A stretch of 64,000 bases of DNA from Melghirimyces thermohalophilus (GCF_900102685.1 NZ_FMZA01000008.1:1-64000); one strand, 5' to 3'. Shown: positions 1 to 9,153, counted from the first letter of the stretch. The notes: generated by a model from the letters alone, not told the origin. Numbers and translations are program-made.

Positions 1-239
1 TGACGTTCAGAACGAATCCCGAACAAATACCCGATAAACATCATTTTAAAGAGAACGACCGGATCAATGGAGGGCCTTCCATTGTTCTCACAATACAAAG
101 GCCGCACCTTGTCCGTGATAAAAGAAAAGTCGATATGCTTGTCCACTTTGCGGAGCAAGTGATCTTCCGGAACTAATTCTTCAATACAGACAAACTCCAG
201 CTCATGTTGTTTCTCTTTATTGGAACGTAACACACCCAT
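1..239 (-). mobile_element. IS1182-type transposase, N-terminal part (runs off the window)
   Basis: The reverse strand encodes about 79 residues of the N-terminus of a transposase that continues beyond position 1. The stretch GRPSIDPVVLFKMMFIGYL and the EELVPEDHLLRKVD segment are typical of the DUF772 domain that opens IS1182/IS5-like DDE transposases. The ATG at 239 is in frame, but GGGAGG lies almost against it, so the GTG two codons on (233) may be the true start. The catalytic DDE part is outside the window, so intactness cannot be judged. Upstream lies a strong terminator that would shield the gene from outside transcription. Confidence 0.8.
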
Positions 240-293
240 CCCTCCCATTCTTCTTCAACCTAATAAACGGTGGGAAGCAGTGAAAAGGATTCG

Positions 294-331
294 GCAAAAA
301 AATAGGCTGTCGAGACTTTCTCGACAGCCTG
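294..331 (-). terminator. terminator at the IS flank
   Basis: Perfect 12-bp stem (304-315 with 319-330, 3-nt loop). On the minus strand it is followed by a run of T (294-302). It stands just upstream of the IS transposase and would stop read-through from yqzF. It may form part of the IS end; the element's exact boundary is not visible. Confidence 0.75.
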
Positions 332-334
332 TAG

Positions 335-368
335 AAAAACGGTTTCCCATCAGAGGGAAACCGTTTTT
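335..368 (-). terminator. terminator of yqzF
   Basis: A 14-bp perfect stem (335-348 with 355-368) flanked by A and T runs lies directly after the yqzF stop codon on the minus strand. It would work in both directions. Confidence 0.85.
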
Positions 369-378
369 CTTGTTTATA

Positions 379-660
379 TTACCGGGTTCCTTTTCCGGAG
401 GCTTTCACCTGTTGCTTTCTCTTTTTGGGAAGGAGCATCGGCTGAACATCATTGTTCTTGGCGTCCCGATAAAAGAGAAACCCACCCAGGAAAAACAGGC
501 CGCCACAAAACAGGATCAACCCGCCGACGAAGACCAGCCAGTTGAAGCTTTCGCCTGCCAATGTGTCAAAAATGGCGTTTTTCATCAGTTTCCATCCGTA
601 AATTCCAGCGGCACCTGGGATGCACAACAGCAGAATGGCTAAGAGCCGTTGATAGATCAC
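379..660 (-). CDS. yqzF: YqzF-like DUF2627 membrane protein
   Basis: Small integral membrane protein of unknown function, 93 residues from the GTG at 660, which has a G-rich ribosome site before it; a GTG at 669 is an alternative. Two hydrophobic segments are visible, near residues 3-22 and 41-64, followed by a basic tail rich in Lys. Sequence type and position, divergent from and beside the bkd regulator, match YqzF (DUF2627) of Bacillus, which has the same neighbour. The family has no established role. Its own terminator follows. Confidence 0.75.
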   Translation of the reverse strand: MIYQRLLAILLLCIPGAAGIYGWKLMKNAIFDTLAGESFNWLVFVGGLILFCGGLFFLGGFLFYRDAKNNDVQPMLLPKKRKQQVKASGKGTR

Positions 661-770
661 AACCCCCACCCCCTTGTCTGTTTTCCATGGTACCGCAAAA
701 CCCTGAAAGATACCATGCCCTGCCCTTATGTTAGAATAAAACTGTAGATTGGAAACGGAGGGGGGCAGCT

Positions 771-2828
771 ATGAAGAGGTTTCTGATTGTGGGAGGGGGA
801 AAGGGTGGTACTGCCCTGTTGAAAACCCTACTGCAAATGGATCGCGTAAAGGTGATCGGCGTGGTCGATGTTAACAGGGAAGCACCTGCGGTCCGGGAAG
901 CAGCCCGCCATGATATCCCTACAGGGATAACGGTCCGTCCCTTTTTAAGGGAGCGGCCCGATGTGATTTTAGAAGTGACCGGAAACTCAAAAGTGTATCG
1001 GCACCTCTGTGAGATTAAAGAAAGAGGGACACTGGTGGTTTCCGGAGAAGTGGCCAATTTGATCATGCAGTTGATCGACGAGAAAGAACAATGGTTTGAG
1101 GCGTGGCGGCTTCGGCAGCGGGAGTTGGATGCCATCGTCAATTCCACCCATGATGGGATGATCGCCGTGAATCGAGAGGGACGGATCACATTATTCAATC
1201 GGGCGGCGGAACGATTGAGCGGTGTCAATGGGGAACGGGTGATGGGGGAGCTCCTGGAACAAGTGTTACCCCATGCGGGTTTGGATCAGGTGTTAAAAAC
1301 GGGACGTCCCGATCTCAATCGTTCCTTGACACTGGCCGAGGGAAATCAGGTGGTCGCCAATCGAAAACCGGTGACCGACCGCAGCGGAAACGTGATCGGA
1401 GCTGTATCCGTTTTCCGGGATATTACAGAAGTGACCGCTCTTGCTCGGCAAGTGACGGATTTAAAGAGTATGAAAAGTCAGCTTTCCGCTATTATCGATT
1501 CTTCCGATGACGCGATTTCCGTAGTGGATACGGAGGGGCGAGGCGTCTTGATCAACCCGGCTTACACGCGCCTGACGGGTCTCACTCCGGCCGATGTAAT
1601 CGGAAAACCGGCGGAGACCGACATCTCAGAAGGGGAAAGCATGCATATGAAGGTGCTGAAAACCGGCGAGGCGGTGCGAGGGGTGCCGATGAAGGTGGGT
1701 CCGGCCCGGAAAGATGTGGTGGTGAATGCGGCACCGATCACCGTCGATGGCGAGCTGAAAGGGAGTGTCGCCATCATTCAAGATATGTCAGAGATCAAGG
1801 AGCTGTACCGGGAGTTGGAACGAGCCCGGAGCATCATTCGCAAATTGGAGGCCAAATACACCTTCGATGACATTATCGTCAGAAGCGACGCCATGAAAAC
1901 CGCATTGAGGGAAGCGCGTCAAGGGGCTCGCACCCGGGCCACCATCCTTCTCCGTGGGGAGTCGGGTACCGGAAAAGAGCTGTTTGCTCACGCGATTCAC
2001 AATGCCAGTACCCGGAAATACAAACAGTTTGTTCGGGTCAATTGCGCATCCATCCCGGAATCGTTACTGGAGAGCGAATTGTTTGGCTATACAGAAGGTG
2101 CATTTACAGGAGCCCGTCGTGGCGGTAAAAAAGGGTTATTTGAAGAAGCCAACGGAGGGACGGTATTCCTCGACGAAATCGGAGAGCTTTCCCCTTCTAC
2201 GCAGGCTAAATTTCTACGAGTCCTCCAGGAAAAGGAAGTAACCCGGGTAGGGGGGACCAAAGCCATTCCCGTGGACGTGAGGGTGATCGCTGCCACCCAC
2301 GTGGATCTGGAACAGGCGATCCGGGAGAAGCGGTTTCGGGAAGACCTGTATTACCGGCTCAATGTATTGCCTATCTATATTCCCCCGCTTCGTCATCGGA
2401 TTGAAGATCTGGAAGATCTCTCGCTGCATCTGGTGAAAAAATTTAACCAGGAATACGGACGCCATGTCACCGGGATCGACCCCGAGGCCTTAAGGGTATT
2501 GGAATCCTATTCCTGGCCGGGGAATGTGCGCGAGCTGGAAAATGTGTTGGGCCGTGCGATGATTCATATGCCTTACCATCAACAGGAAATCAAAAAGGAA
2601 CACCTGATGTTGGAACATGCGGCTCCACACCGGTCGGAAGCGGAGCGAGACGGAATCGTTTCCCATGGATCGGAAAAACTGGCGGAGGTCGTTTCCCGGG
2701 CGGAACGGGCGCATATTCGGCGTGTCTTCGAGGAGGCTGGCGGAAACAAAACAGAAACAGCCCGCCGTTTGGGAATTTCCGTGCGCAATCTGTATTATAA
2801 ATTGAAGCGGCATGGCATCGACTCGTAA
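771..2828 (+). CDS. bkdR: BkdR, sigma-54-dependent activator of branched-chain keto acid catabolism
   Basis: Bacterial enhancer-binding protein of 685 residues. In order: an N-terminal Rossmann-like segment (GGGKGG near residue 8), two PAS-type sensory domains (about 110-225 and 235-345), an AAA+ domain with Walker A GESGTGKE near 395 and the sigma-54 contact loop GAFTGA near 443, and a Fis-type helix-turn-helix at about 655-685. It should bind upstream sites and use ATP to open sigma-54 polymerase at the bkd promoter. In Bacillus the homologue activates the bkd operon. Its stop codon is immediately followed by two identical palindromes and a -24/-12 promoter, which fits local control. The effector sensed by the PAS domains is unknown. 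Confidence 0.95.
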   Translation: MKRFLIVGGGKGGTALLKTLLQMDRVKVIGVVDVNREAPAVREAARHDIPTGITVRPFLRERPDVILEVTGNSKVYRHLCEIKERGTLVVSGEVANLIMQLIDEKEQWFEAWRLRQRELDAIVNSTHDGMIAVNREGRITLFNRAAERLSGVNGERVMGELLEQVLPHAGLDQVLKTGRPDLNRSLTLAEGNQVVANRKPVTDRSGNVIGAVSVFRDITEVTALARQVTDLKSMKSQLSAIIDSSDDAISVVDTEGRGVLINPAYTRLTGLTPADVIGKPAETDISEGESMHMKVLKTGEAVRGVPMKVGPARKDVVVNAAPITVDGELKGSVAIIQDMSEIKELYRELERARSIIRKLEAKYTFDDIIVRSDAMKTALREARQGARTRATILLRGESGTGKELFAHAIHNASTRKYKQFVRVNCASIPESLLESELFGYTEGAFTGARRGGKKGLFEEANGGTVFLDEIGELSPSTQAKFLRVLQEKEVTRVGGTKAIPVDVRVIAATHVDLEQAIREKRFREDLYYRLNVLPIYIPPLRHRIEDLEDLSLHLVKKFNQEYGRHVTGIDPEALRVLESYSWPGNVRELENVLGRAMIHMPYHQQEIKKEHLMLEHAAPHRSEAERDGIVSHGSEKLAEVVSRAERAHIRRVFEEAGGNKTETARRLGISVRNLYYKLKRHGIDS

Positions 2829-2834
2829 AGAACG

Positions 2835-2882
2835 TGCAAAAAATTGCAGGAAAAAAAGAGCATACATCTGCAAAAAATTGCA
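2835..2882 (+). promoter_or_regulatory. two identical palindromes, probable BkdR binding sites
   Basis: The 14-bp element TGCAAAAAATTGCA occurs twice without change, at 2835-2848 and 2869-2882. Each is an inverted repeat of TGCAA/TTGCA around AAAA. The copies are 34 bp apart, a little over three helical turns, and end 41 bp before the -24 element. Position after bkdR and before a sigma-54 promoter makes them the best candidates for its upstream activating sequence. Binding is inferred. Confidence 0.7.
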
Positions 2883-2922
2883 GAAATCAGCGGTTTATCC
2901 CCGTTGATTTCTTATTTTGTTT

Positions 2923-2938
2923 TGGCACGGATCTTGCG
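2923..2938 (+). promoter_or_regulatory. sigma-54 (-24/-12) promoter of the bkd operon
   Basis: The sequence TGGCACGGATCTTGCG has GG at 2924-2925 and GC at 2936-2937, exactly 12 bp apart, matching TGGCAC-N5-TTGC. It lies about 135 bp before bcd and downstream of the paired palindromes. No sigma-A elements of similar quality are seen here. Confidence 0.88.
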
Positions 2939-3071
2939 AATATTGTATGAGGGCCTACTGACTAGAGAAAAATAGATATTGATCCAAGAATACTTCGGTT
3001 ATTGATGGACAGCGTCTGTACGGACCTGGGTAGATCCGGTGGTCCTTATTTACCTAAGGAGGAGAGGCGTC

Positions 3072-4172
3072 ATGAAGGTCTTTGATTATCTCGGGAAATA
3101 TGATTACGAGCAGTTGGTGTTTTGTCATGACGAAAAGTCGGGACTGAAAGCGATCATCGCCATTCACGACACCACTTTGGGCCCCGCCCTGGGCGGAACT
3201 CGGTTCTGGACCTATGATTCGGAAGAGGATGCGATCGTGGATGCGTTGCGCTTAGCCCGGGGGATGACTTATAAAGCGGCTGCTTCCGGGTTAAACCTCG
3301 GCGGAGGGAAAGCGGTGATTATCGGCGATCCGAAAAAAGATAAAAACGAAGCCATGTTTCGTGCCTTTGGCCGGTATATTGAGGGATTGAACGGCCGCTA
3401 TATCACAGCCGAGGATGTGGGCACCACGGTGGAGGATATGGATCTGATTCACGAAGAGACCCGGTTTGTCACCGGTGTCTCCCCGGCCTTTGGCTCCAGC
3501 GGTAACCCCTCCCCGGTAACGGCCTTCGGTGTTTACCAAGGGATGAAAGCATCAGCCAAAGAGGCTTTTGGTGACGATTCCCTCGAGGGCAAGACGGTGG
3601 CTGTGCAAGGGGTAGGCAGTGTGGCTTATCATCTCTGCAAATATTTACACGACGAAGGGGTCCGGTTGATCGTCACGGATATCAATAAGGAGAACATGGA
3701 ACGGGCAGTTCAGGATTTTGAGGCGGAAACCGTCGATCCGGATGGGATTTATGATGTGGACTGCGACATCTTTTCTCCCTGTGCCTTGGGGGCTATTATC
3801 AATGACGATACGATTAACCGTCTGAAGTGTCAGGTGATCGCCGGTTCCGCCAACAACCAGCTGAAGGCGGAAGAACACGGAAAGATTCTCCACGAAAAGG
3901 GAATCGTATATGCCCCCGATTATGTCATTAACGCCGGGGGTCTGATCAATGTGGCGGATGAGCTCTTGGGTTATAACCGGGAACGGGCGATGAAAAAGGT
4001 AGAAACGATTTATCACACCATTCTCCGGGTTTTCGAAATCTCAAAACGGGACGGCATTCCCAGCAACCAGGCAGCGGATCGGATGGCGGAAGAGCGAATT
4101 CATTCAATTCGCCACGCTCGCAGCAATTTCCTCCTCAACGAAAGAAATCTTCTGAACCGCACCCAACGCTAA
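3072..4172 (+). CDS. bcd: leucine dehydrogenase (Leu/Phe/Val dehydrogenase family)
   Basis: NAD-dependent oxidative deaminase of branched-chain amino acids, giving 2-oxo acids for the dehydrogenase complex encoded next. The 366-residue length is right for the family. Visible are [10 protein letters not shown] near the N-terminus, the glycine-rich GGGKAV with the catalytic lysine, and a Rossmann segment [13 protein letters not shown]. The ATG at 3072 is chosen because TAAGGAGG stands 8 nt before it and the product aligns with the family start; an upstream in-frame start exists at 3039. It is the first gene after the sigma-54 promoter. Unlike Bacillus, no phosphotransbutyrylase or butyrate kinase gene flanks it. 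Confidence 0.93.
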   Translation: MKVFDYLGKYDYEQLVFCHDEKSGLKAIIAIHDTTLGPALGGTRFWTYDSEEDAIVDALRLARGMTYKAAASGLNLGGGKAVIIGDPKKDKNEAMFRAFGRYIEGLNGRYITAEDVGTTVEDMDLIHEETRFVTGVSPAFGSSGNPSPVTAFGVYQGMKASAKEAFGDDSLEGKTVAVQGVGSVAYHLCKYLHDEGVRLIVTDINKENMERAVQDFEAETVDPDGIYDVDCDIFSPCALGAIINDDTINRLKCQVIAGSANNQLKAEEHGKILHEKGIVYAPDYVINAGGLINVADELLGYNRERAMKKVETIYHTILRVFEISKRDGIPSNQAADRMAEERIHSIRHARSNFLLNERNLLNRTQR

Positions 4173-4242
4173 AGAGAACGGTATAGAAACCTGCCTGCGA
4201 TAGAATCCGTTTTCCTTTTCTGGAAATACTATGAATCAATTT

Positions 4243-4291
4243 TGGCATGGACGCAGGGGAAGGTTCATCCTGATGAACCTGTGTGATGCCA
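4243..4291 (+). other. nested stem-loop between bcd and lpdV
   Basis: The 173-bp gap holds a hairpin AGGTTCAT/ATGAACCT (4261-4268 with 4273-4280) inside an outer pair TGGCAT/ATGCCA (4243-4248 with 4286-4291). No T run follows, so it is unlikely to terminate. It may mark mRNA processing or stabilise the 3' end of the bcd part of the transcript; this is inference. Confidence 0.5.
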
Positions 4292-4345
4292 TGGGACAGA
4301 GGTTAGAGACAAAATTCATTTGATTGGGAAAAGGAGTGAGTACCG

Positions 4346-5770
4346 GTGGCGGAAAATGTGGATCTAGTGATCCTGGGTGCCGGGCCAGGTGGTTATGTGG
4401 CCGCTATTCGTGCATCCCAGCTGGGCTTAAAAACGGTGGTGGTGGAGAAAGAAAAAGTGGGGGGAGTTTGTCTTCACAAAGGATGTATCCCCTCCAAGTC
4501 GCTCCTTCGAAGTGCCGAACTTTTCCACCAAATGAAACAGAGCGAAGATTTCGGGATTCGAGCGGAAGGGGTTCGGCTGGACATGGAAGGGGTTCAGAAA
4601 CGGAAAAACCGCATTCGTGAGCAACTGCACCAAGGGGTTCAGCATCTCCTCAAAAAAAACGGGGTGAGGGTGGTGAAAGGGACCGGGCGCATTCTGGGTC
4701 CATCCATCTTCTCTCCGCAGCCGGGGACGATCTCGGTAGAAAAGGCGGAGGAGAGCGAAGCGGAGATGTTGGTCCCCCAAAACATTATTATCGCAACCGG
4801 ATCCCGACCTCGGTCGCTGCCGGGATTAACGATAGATGGGGAGTATATTCTCCACTCCGATCATGTGTTGGAGATGGAACAACTTCCCGAGTCGATGGTG
4901 ATTTTAGGGGGAGGTGTCATCGGACTCGAATGGGCATCGATGCTGAATGATTTCGGGGTAGAGGTTACGGTGGTGGAAGCGATGGATCGGATTCTGCCCC
5001 AGGAAGATCCGGATGTGAACAAGGAAATGACCCGACTGCTTAAAAAGCGGAACGTTGAGGTTTTGACCGAAGCCCGATTGATACCGGAATTGGTCTCTGT
5101 CGAAAACGGCCGCGTCGCTTTTCAGGTGGATCAAGGGGGACGTCAGCGGTCCCTGGACGCAGAAAAAATGCTGGTCGCCGTGGGCAGACAGCCCAACACC
5201 GAGGATATCGGACTGCAAAACACGTCGATCCGCTTGGATCGGGGTTTTATCTCCGTCAATTCCTTTATGCAGACGAATGAATCCCATATCTATGCGATAG
5301 GTGATGTGACGGGAAATTATCAATTGGCCCACGTCGCCTCCCACGAGGGAATGGTGGCCGTCGACCACATCGCAGGGAAAAATCCACACCCCCTGGAGCC
5401 GGAACAGGTGCCTCGCTGTACATATACACGGCCGGAGATCGGCAGTCTCGGACTGTCGGAGAAGGAGGCCAAGCAGAGAGGTTATGAGGTGAAGGTGGGC
5501 CGTTTTCCCTTCCGGGGCGCGGGAAAATCCCTAGTGGCCGGAGAGGGGGACGGGTTTATCAAATTAATCGCTGACAAACAGACCGATGATCTCTTGGGGG
5601 TCCATATCATCGGGCCTCATGCGACAGAGTTGATCTCCGAGGCGGGGTTGGCCAAGGTGCTGGATGCCACCCCGTGGGAGATCACCCAAGCGATTCACCC
5701 CCATCCTACCTTGTCGGAAGTGTACGGAGAAGTGGCAATGGGTCTGGAAGGTTTGCCTGTACACGCCTGA
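4346..5770 (+). CDS. lpdV: dihydrolipoamide dehydrogenase (E3) of the branched-chain complex
   Basis: Flavoprotein of 474 residues that reoxidises the lipoyl groups of E2 and passes electrons to NAD. FAD-binding GAGPGG is at 11-16 and the redox-active cysteine pair (GGVCLHKGC) at Cys42 and Cys47. A second NAD-binding GGGVIGLEWAS lies mid-protein, and the C-terminal HPHPTLSE carries the catalytic His-Glu. The start is GTG at 4346 with AAGGAG 9 nt before. It precedes bkdAA by 58 bp, so it is the dedicated E3 of this operon. Confidence 0.95.
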   Translation: MAENVDLVILGAGPGGYVAAIRASQLGLKTVVVEKEKVGGVCLHKGCIPSKSLLRSAELFHQMKQSEDFGIRAEGVRLDMEGVQKRKNRIREQLHQGVQHLLKKNGVRVVKGTGRILGPSIFSPQPGTISVEKAEESEAEMLVPQNIIIATGSRPRSLPGLTIDGEYILHSDHVLEMEQLPESMVILGGGVIGLEWASMLNDFGVEVTVVEAMDRILPQEDPDVNKEMTRLLKKRNVEVLTEARLIPELVSVENGRVAFQVDQGGRQRSLDAEKMLVAVGRQPNTEDIGLQNTSIRLDRGFISVNSFMQTNESHIYAIGDVTGNYQLAHVASHEGMVAVDHIAGKNPHPLEPEQVPRCTYTRPEIGSLGLSEKEAKQRGYEVKVGRFPFRGAGKSLVAGEGDGFIKLIADKQTDDLLGVHIIGPHATELISEAGLAKVLDATPWEITQAIHPHPTLSEVYGEVAMGLEGLPVHA

Positions 5771-5828
5771 GGCGGATCCGAGCGCGCAAAACATTCGGAT
5801 CTATCCGAAAAAGATTGGAGGGTTCTCC

Positions 5829-6821
5829 ATGGGTAATGAGCGACATAGAGAGTTGGGTTTGACGGATGATCAGGTGCTCCAAATGTACCGAACCATGTTG
5901 CTGGCACGAAAAATCGATGAGCGGATGTGGCTGTTGAATCGTGCGGGGAAGATTCCCTTCGTCATCTCCTGTCAAGGACAGGAAGCGATCCAGGTGGGCG
6001 CTGCTTTTGCGCTGGATCGGGAAAAGGACTGGCTTTGCCCTTATTATCGCGACCTCGGAATGATGCTGGTGTTCGGCCAAACCGCCCGCGATCAGATGCT
6101 CTCCGCCTTCGCCAAAGCGGAGGATCCCAACAGCGGGGGACGGCAGATGCCGGGACATTACGGAGATGCCCGTTTCCGCATCGTCTCCGGTTCCAGCCCG
6201 GTGACCACCCAGTTGTTGCATGCCGTCGGGGTGGCTTTGGCGGGCAAGATGGAAAAAAAGGATTTTGTGACGCTGACCACTTTTGGAGAAGGCTCCAGCA
6301 ATCAAGGTGATTTCCATGAAGGTTTAAATTTTGCTGGGGTGCACAACCTCCCGGTGATTTTTATGTGCGAAAACAATCAATACGCCATTTCGGTGCCGGT
6401 GGAAAAACAGCTGGCGGGGGGAAGTGTGGCCGCCAGGGCCCAGGGTTACGGTATGCCTGGCGTCCAGGTGGACGGCAATGACCCCCTTCAGGTGTTCGAA
6501 GCAGTGAAAACAGCCGCCGACCGAGCCCGGCGGGGAGAAGGGCCCACTCTGATCGAAGCGACATCCTATCGGCTGGCTCCCCACTCCAGCGATGACGACG
6601 ACCGTACTTACCGCAAGGCGGAAGAGGTGGAGGATGCCAAGAAAAAAGATTCCCTCAATCAGTTTAAAAATTACCTTTATGGCGCCGGCCTTCTCGATGA
6701 AGAGAGAGAAAATGCCGTCAACAGGGAAATCGCCCGGGAGGTGGATGAGGCGACGGAATACGCCGAACAGGCCGCCTATCCGGATCCGGAACAAACCTAC
6801 ACCCATGTTTACAGGGAATAG
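5829..6821 (+). CDS. bkdAA: branched-chain 2-oxoacid dehydrogenase E1 alpha
   Basis: Alpha subunit (330 residues) of the thiamine-diphosphate-dependent E1 that decarboxylates 2-oxoisovalerate, 2-oxoisocaproate and 3-methyl-2-oxovalerate. The ThDP/metal motif begins GEGSSNQGDFHEG near residue 153. The ATG at 5829 follows GGAGGG and gives the family N-terminus; a longer in-frame extension over the end of lpdV is unlikely to be translated. bkdAB follows after 11 bp. Confidence 0.95.
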   Translation: MGNERHRELGLTDDQVLQMYRTMLLARKIDERMWLLNRAGKIPFVISCQGQEAIQVGAAFALDREKDWLCPYYRDLGMMLVFGQTARDQMLSAFAKAEDPNSGGRQMPGHYGDARFRIVSGSSPVTTQLLHAVGVALAGKMEKKDFVTLTTFGEGSSNQGDFHEGLNFAGVHNLPVIFMCENNQYAISVPVEKQLAGGSVAARAQGYGMPGVQVDGNDPLQVFEAVKTAADRARRGEGPTLIEATSYRLAPHSSDDDDRTYRKAEEVEDAKKKDSLNQFKNYLYGAGLLDEERENAVNREIAREVDEATEYAEQAAYPDPEQTYTHVYRE

Positions 6822-6832
6822 GAGGGAAAATC

Positions 6833-7816
6833 ATGCCGATATTATCTTATATTGATGCGGTAACCCTGGCATTGCGAGAAGAGATGCAGAAAAACCCGCG
6901 CGTGTTTGTGCTGGGCGAGGATGTGGGCGTTCGCGGAGGGGTGTTTCGGGCGACCCACGGTTTGATCGATGAATTTGGCCCTGAACGGGTGTTGGATACC
7001 CCCCTGACGGAATCGGCTATCGCTGGTGTCTCGATCGGGGCATCTGTCTATGGGATGCGACCGGTGGCGGAAATGCAGTTTGCCGATTTTATCATGCCGG
7101 CGGTCAATCAGATCATCAGCGAAGCAGCCAAGATGCGATATCGCTCCAACAACAGCTGGCACTGTCCCTTGGTGATCCGTGCCCCATATGGAGGCGGGGT
7201 TCACGGAGGGCTGTACCACTCACAGAGTGTGGAAAAACTGTTTACCGGGATCCCAGGGCTAAAAATTGTTACTCCGTCGACTCCTTATGATGTGAAAGGG
7301 CTTTTGAAAAGTGCGATACAGGATGAAGACCCGGTTCTCTTTTTTGAACATAAACGTTGTTACCGTCTGATTAAAGGAGAGGTGCCGGAGGAAGATTACA
7401 CCCTTCCCATCGGTCAGGCTGAGGTGAAACGGGAGGGGACCGATGTGACGGTGATCTCCTACGGATTGACCCTGCACTTCGCCTTACAGGCGGCGGAAGA
7501 ATTGCAGAAAGAAGGGATCAGCGTCCACGTTCTCGATTTGCGGACATTGATTCCATTGGATAAGGAAGCGGTGCTCCAAGCGGTAGCCAAGACAGGGAAA
7601 GTGATGATTATTCACGAGGATAACCTGACCGGCGGTTTTGGAGGGGAAGTGTCTGCGCTCATTGCGGAAGAAGCCTTCTTTGAACTGGATGCCCCCATCC
7701 GGCGGCTGGCCGGTCCCGATGTTCCGGCTATGCCCTACAGTCCGCCCTTGGAAAAAGAGTTTATGTTGAATCAGGAAAAAGTCACCCATGCCATCCGTGA
7801 ACTGGCGGAGTTTTAA
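6833..7816 (+). CDS. bkdAB: branched-chain 2-oxoacid dehydrogenase E1 beta
   Basis: Beta subunit (327 residues) of E1; with BkdAA it forms the heterotetramer that reductively acylates the lipoyl domain of BkdB. Typical family features are LGEDVGVRGGVFRAT near residue 26 and PYGGGVHGGLYHSQS in the middle. The ATG has GGAGGG 8 nt upstream. The family cannot be told from pyruvate dehydrogenase by sequence alone, but the bcd/bkdR context decides for branched-chain substrates. Confidence 0.95.
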   Translation: MPILSYIDAVTLALREEMQKNPRVFVLGEDVGVRGGVFRATHGLIDEFGPERVLDTPLTESAIAGVSIGASVYGMRPVAEMQFADFIMPAVNQIISEAAKMRYRSNNSWHCPLVIRAPYGGGVHGGLYHSQSVEKLFTGIPGLKIVTPSTPYDVKGLLKSAIQDEDPVLFFEHKRCYRLIKGEVPEEDYTLPIGQAEVKREGTDVTVISYGLTLHFALQAAEELQKEGISVHVLDLRTLIPLDKEAVLQAVAKTGKVMIIHEDNLTGGFGGEVSALIAEEAFFELDAPIRRLAGPDVPAMPYSPPLEKEFMLNQEKVTHAIRELAEF

Positions 7817-7852
7817 AAGATGGATCCGTCCGGATCAGCGAGGAGGGTTATG

Positions 7853-9112
7853 ATGGCGATAGATATCACGATGCCTCAATTGGGAGAAAGTGTCACGGAA
7901 GGGACCATTAGCCGTTGGTTGAAGCAGCCGGGAGATTCGATTTCCAAATATGAGCCGCTATGTGAAGTGGCCACCGACAAAGTGAACGCGGAAGTTCCCG
8001 CTACGATCAGTGGGACCTTGGCAGAGATTGTAACGGGGGAAGGAGAAACAGTGGAAGTCGGCCATGTGATTTGCCGAGTGGAGGAGGTGAGTGAGGGCGT
8101 TGATGCTGTAGACGAAAACAAGGAGTCGCAGAAAGCTGAAAAGGTACAGGTAAAGGCGGAGAGTCCGAAGCCAGCGACCGGTTCCATGAAACACCGCTAC
8201 TCCCCGGCGGTGCTGCGATTGGCCCAGGAACACAACATCGACCTGGAACAGGTGGAAGGAAGCGGGCGTGGCGGCCGCATTACCCGCAAGGATATTCAAG
8301 AGTTGATCGATTCTGGAAAAGAAAAGACAGAGGCTCCGATTCCTATGACCGTGACTGGAAAAGCGGAATCCAAGGGAGCCGAACAGCAGCCGTCGACCCC
8401 AGCTCCCGAGGAGGAATCGGGGGATGAGGAGATTCCTTTAACCCGTGTGCGCAAAACGATCGCCCAGCGGATGGTGACTAGCAAACAGGAAGCCCCCCAC
8501 GCCTGGACCATGTTGCAGGCGGATGTGACCGGATTGGTGAAGCTGAGAAATAAGCTGAAAGACGACTTTAAGAAGAGGGAAGGTATCCCTCTCACCTACA
8601 TGCCCTTTTTTATAAAAGCGGTAGTCGATTCCTTGAAAGAGTTTCCCCGGCTCAATTCCGTCTGGGGTGGGGACCGGATCATTTTGAAAAAGCGAATCAA
8701 TATCTCCATCGCTGTCGCCACCGAGGATGCTCTCTACGTACCGGTGATTAAAGACGCTGACGAGAAAAGTATCCTGGGGTTGGCCAAGGCGGTCCATCAC
8801 TTGGCGGAAAAGACCCGGGCCGGAAAGCTGACGATGGATGATCTTTCCGGTGGAACCTTTACCGTAAATAATACCGGTTCCTTCGGCTCTGTCGCTTCCC
8901 AACCGATTATCAATCACCCCCAAGCCGCGATCATCTCAGTAGAATCGATTGTGAAGCAGCCGGTGATCAAAGATGACATGATCGCTGTTCGGGATCTCGT
9001 CAATCTCTGTCTCTCACTGGACCATCGTATTTTAGACGGTCTGATCGCAGGTCGATTCCTCAATCGAGTGAAGGAGCGGGTGGAAGCTTACGGACCCGAC
9101 ACGCAAATCTAA
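7853..9112 (+). CDS. bkdB: branched-chain 2-oxoacid dehydrogenase E2 (lipoyl acyltransferase)
   Basis: Core acyltransferase of the complex, 419 residues. It has one lipoyl domain with the modified lysine in EVATDKVN (Lys43), a flexible Glu/Lys-rich linker, a peripheral-subunit-binding domain (about 114-150, YSPAVLRLA to RITRKDI), a second linker, and the catalytic domain ending in DHRILDG with the active-site His near 391. Start: of two adjacent ATGs, 7853 is better spaced from AGGAGGG and gives the usual MAI-type N-terminus. It is the last gene of the operon and is followed by a terminator. Confidence 0.95.
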   Translation: MAIDITMPQLGESVTEGTISRWLKQPGDSISKYEPLCEVATDKVNAEVPATISGTLAEIVTGEGETVEVGHVICRVEEVSEGVDAVDENKESQKAEKVQVKAESPKPATGSMKHRYSPAVLRLAQEHNIDLEQVEGSGRGGRITRKDIQELIDSGKEKTEAPIPMTVTGKAESKGAEQQPSTPAPEEESGDEEIPLTRVRKTIAQRMVTSKQEAPHAWTMLQADVTGLVKLRNKLKDDFKKREGIPLTYMPFFIKAVVDSLKEFPRLNSVWGGDRIILKKRINISIAVATEDALYVPVIKDADEKSILGLAKAVHHLAEKTRAGKLTMDDLSGGTFTVNNTGSFGSVASQPIINHPQAAIISVESIVKQPVIKDDMIAVRDLVNLCLSLDHRILDGLIAGRFLNRVKERVEAYGPDTQI

Positions 9113-9120
9113 AGGCGAAA

Positions 9121-9153
9121 AGATACCGCTCGGATGAAAGCGGTATCTTTTTT
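9121..9153 (+). terminator. terminator of the bkd operon
   Basis: Ten-bp stem AGATACCGCT/AGCGGTATCT (9121-9130 with 9139-9148) followed by T7, directly after bkdB. Confidence 0.9.

Noticed and set aside
220-642. Plus-strand open frame across the IS flank
   Set aside because: It runs through two terminators and opposite yqzF.
4241-4256. Second sigma-54-like element before lpdV (TTGGCATGG...GC)
   Set aside because: GG and GC are not 12 bp apart, and the sequence belongs to the outer stem of a hairpin.
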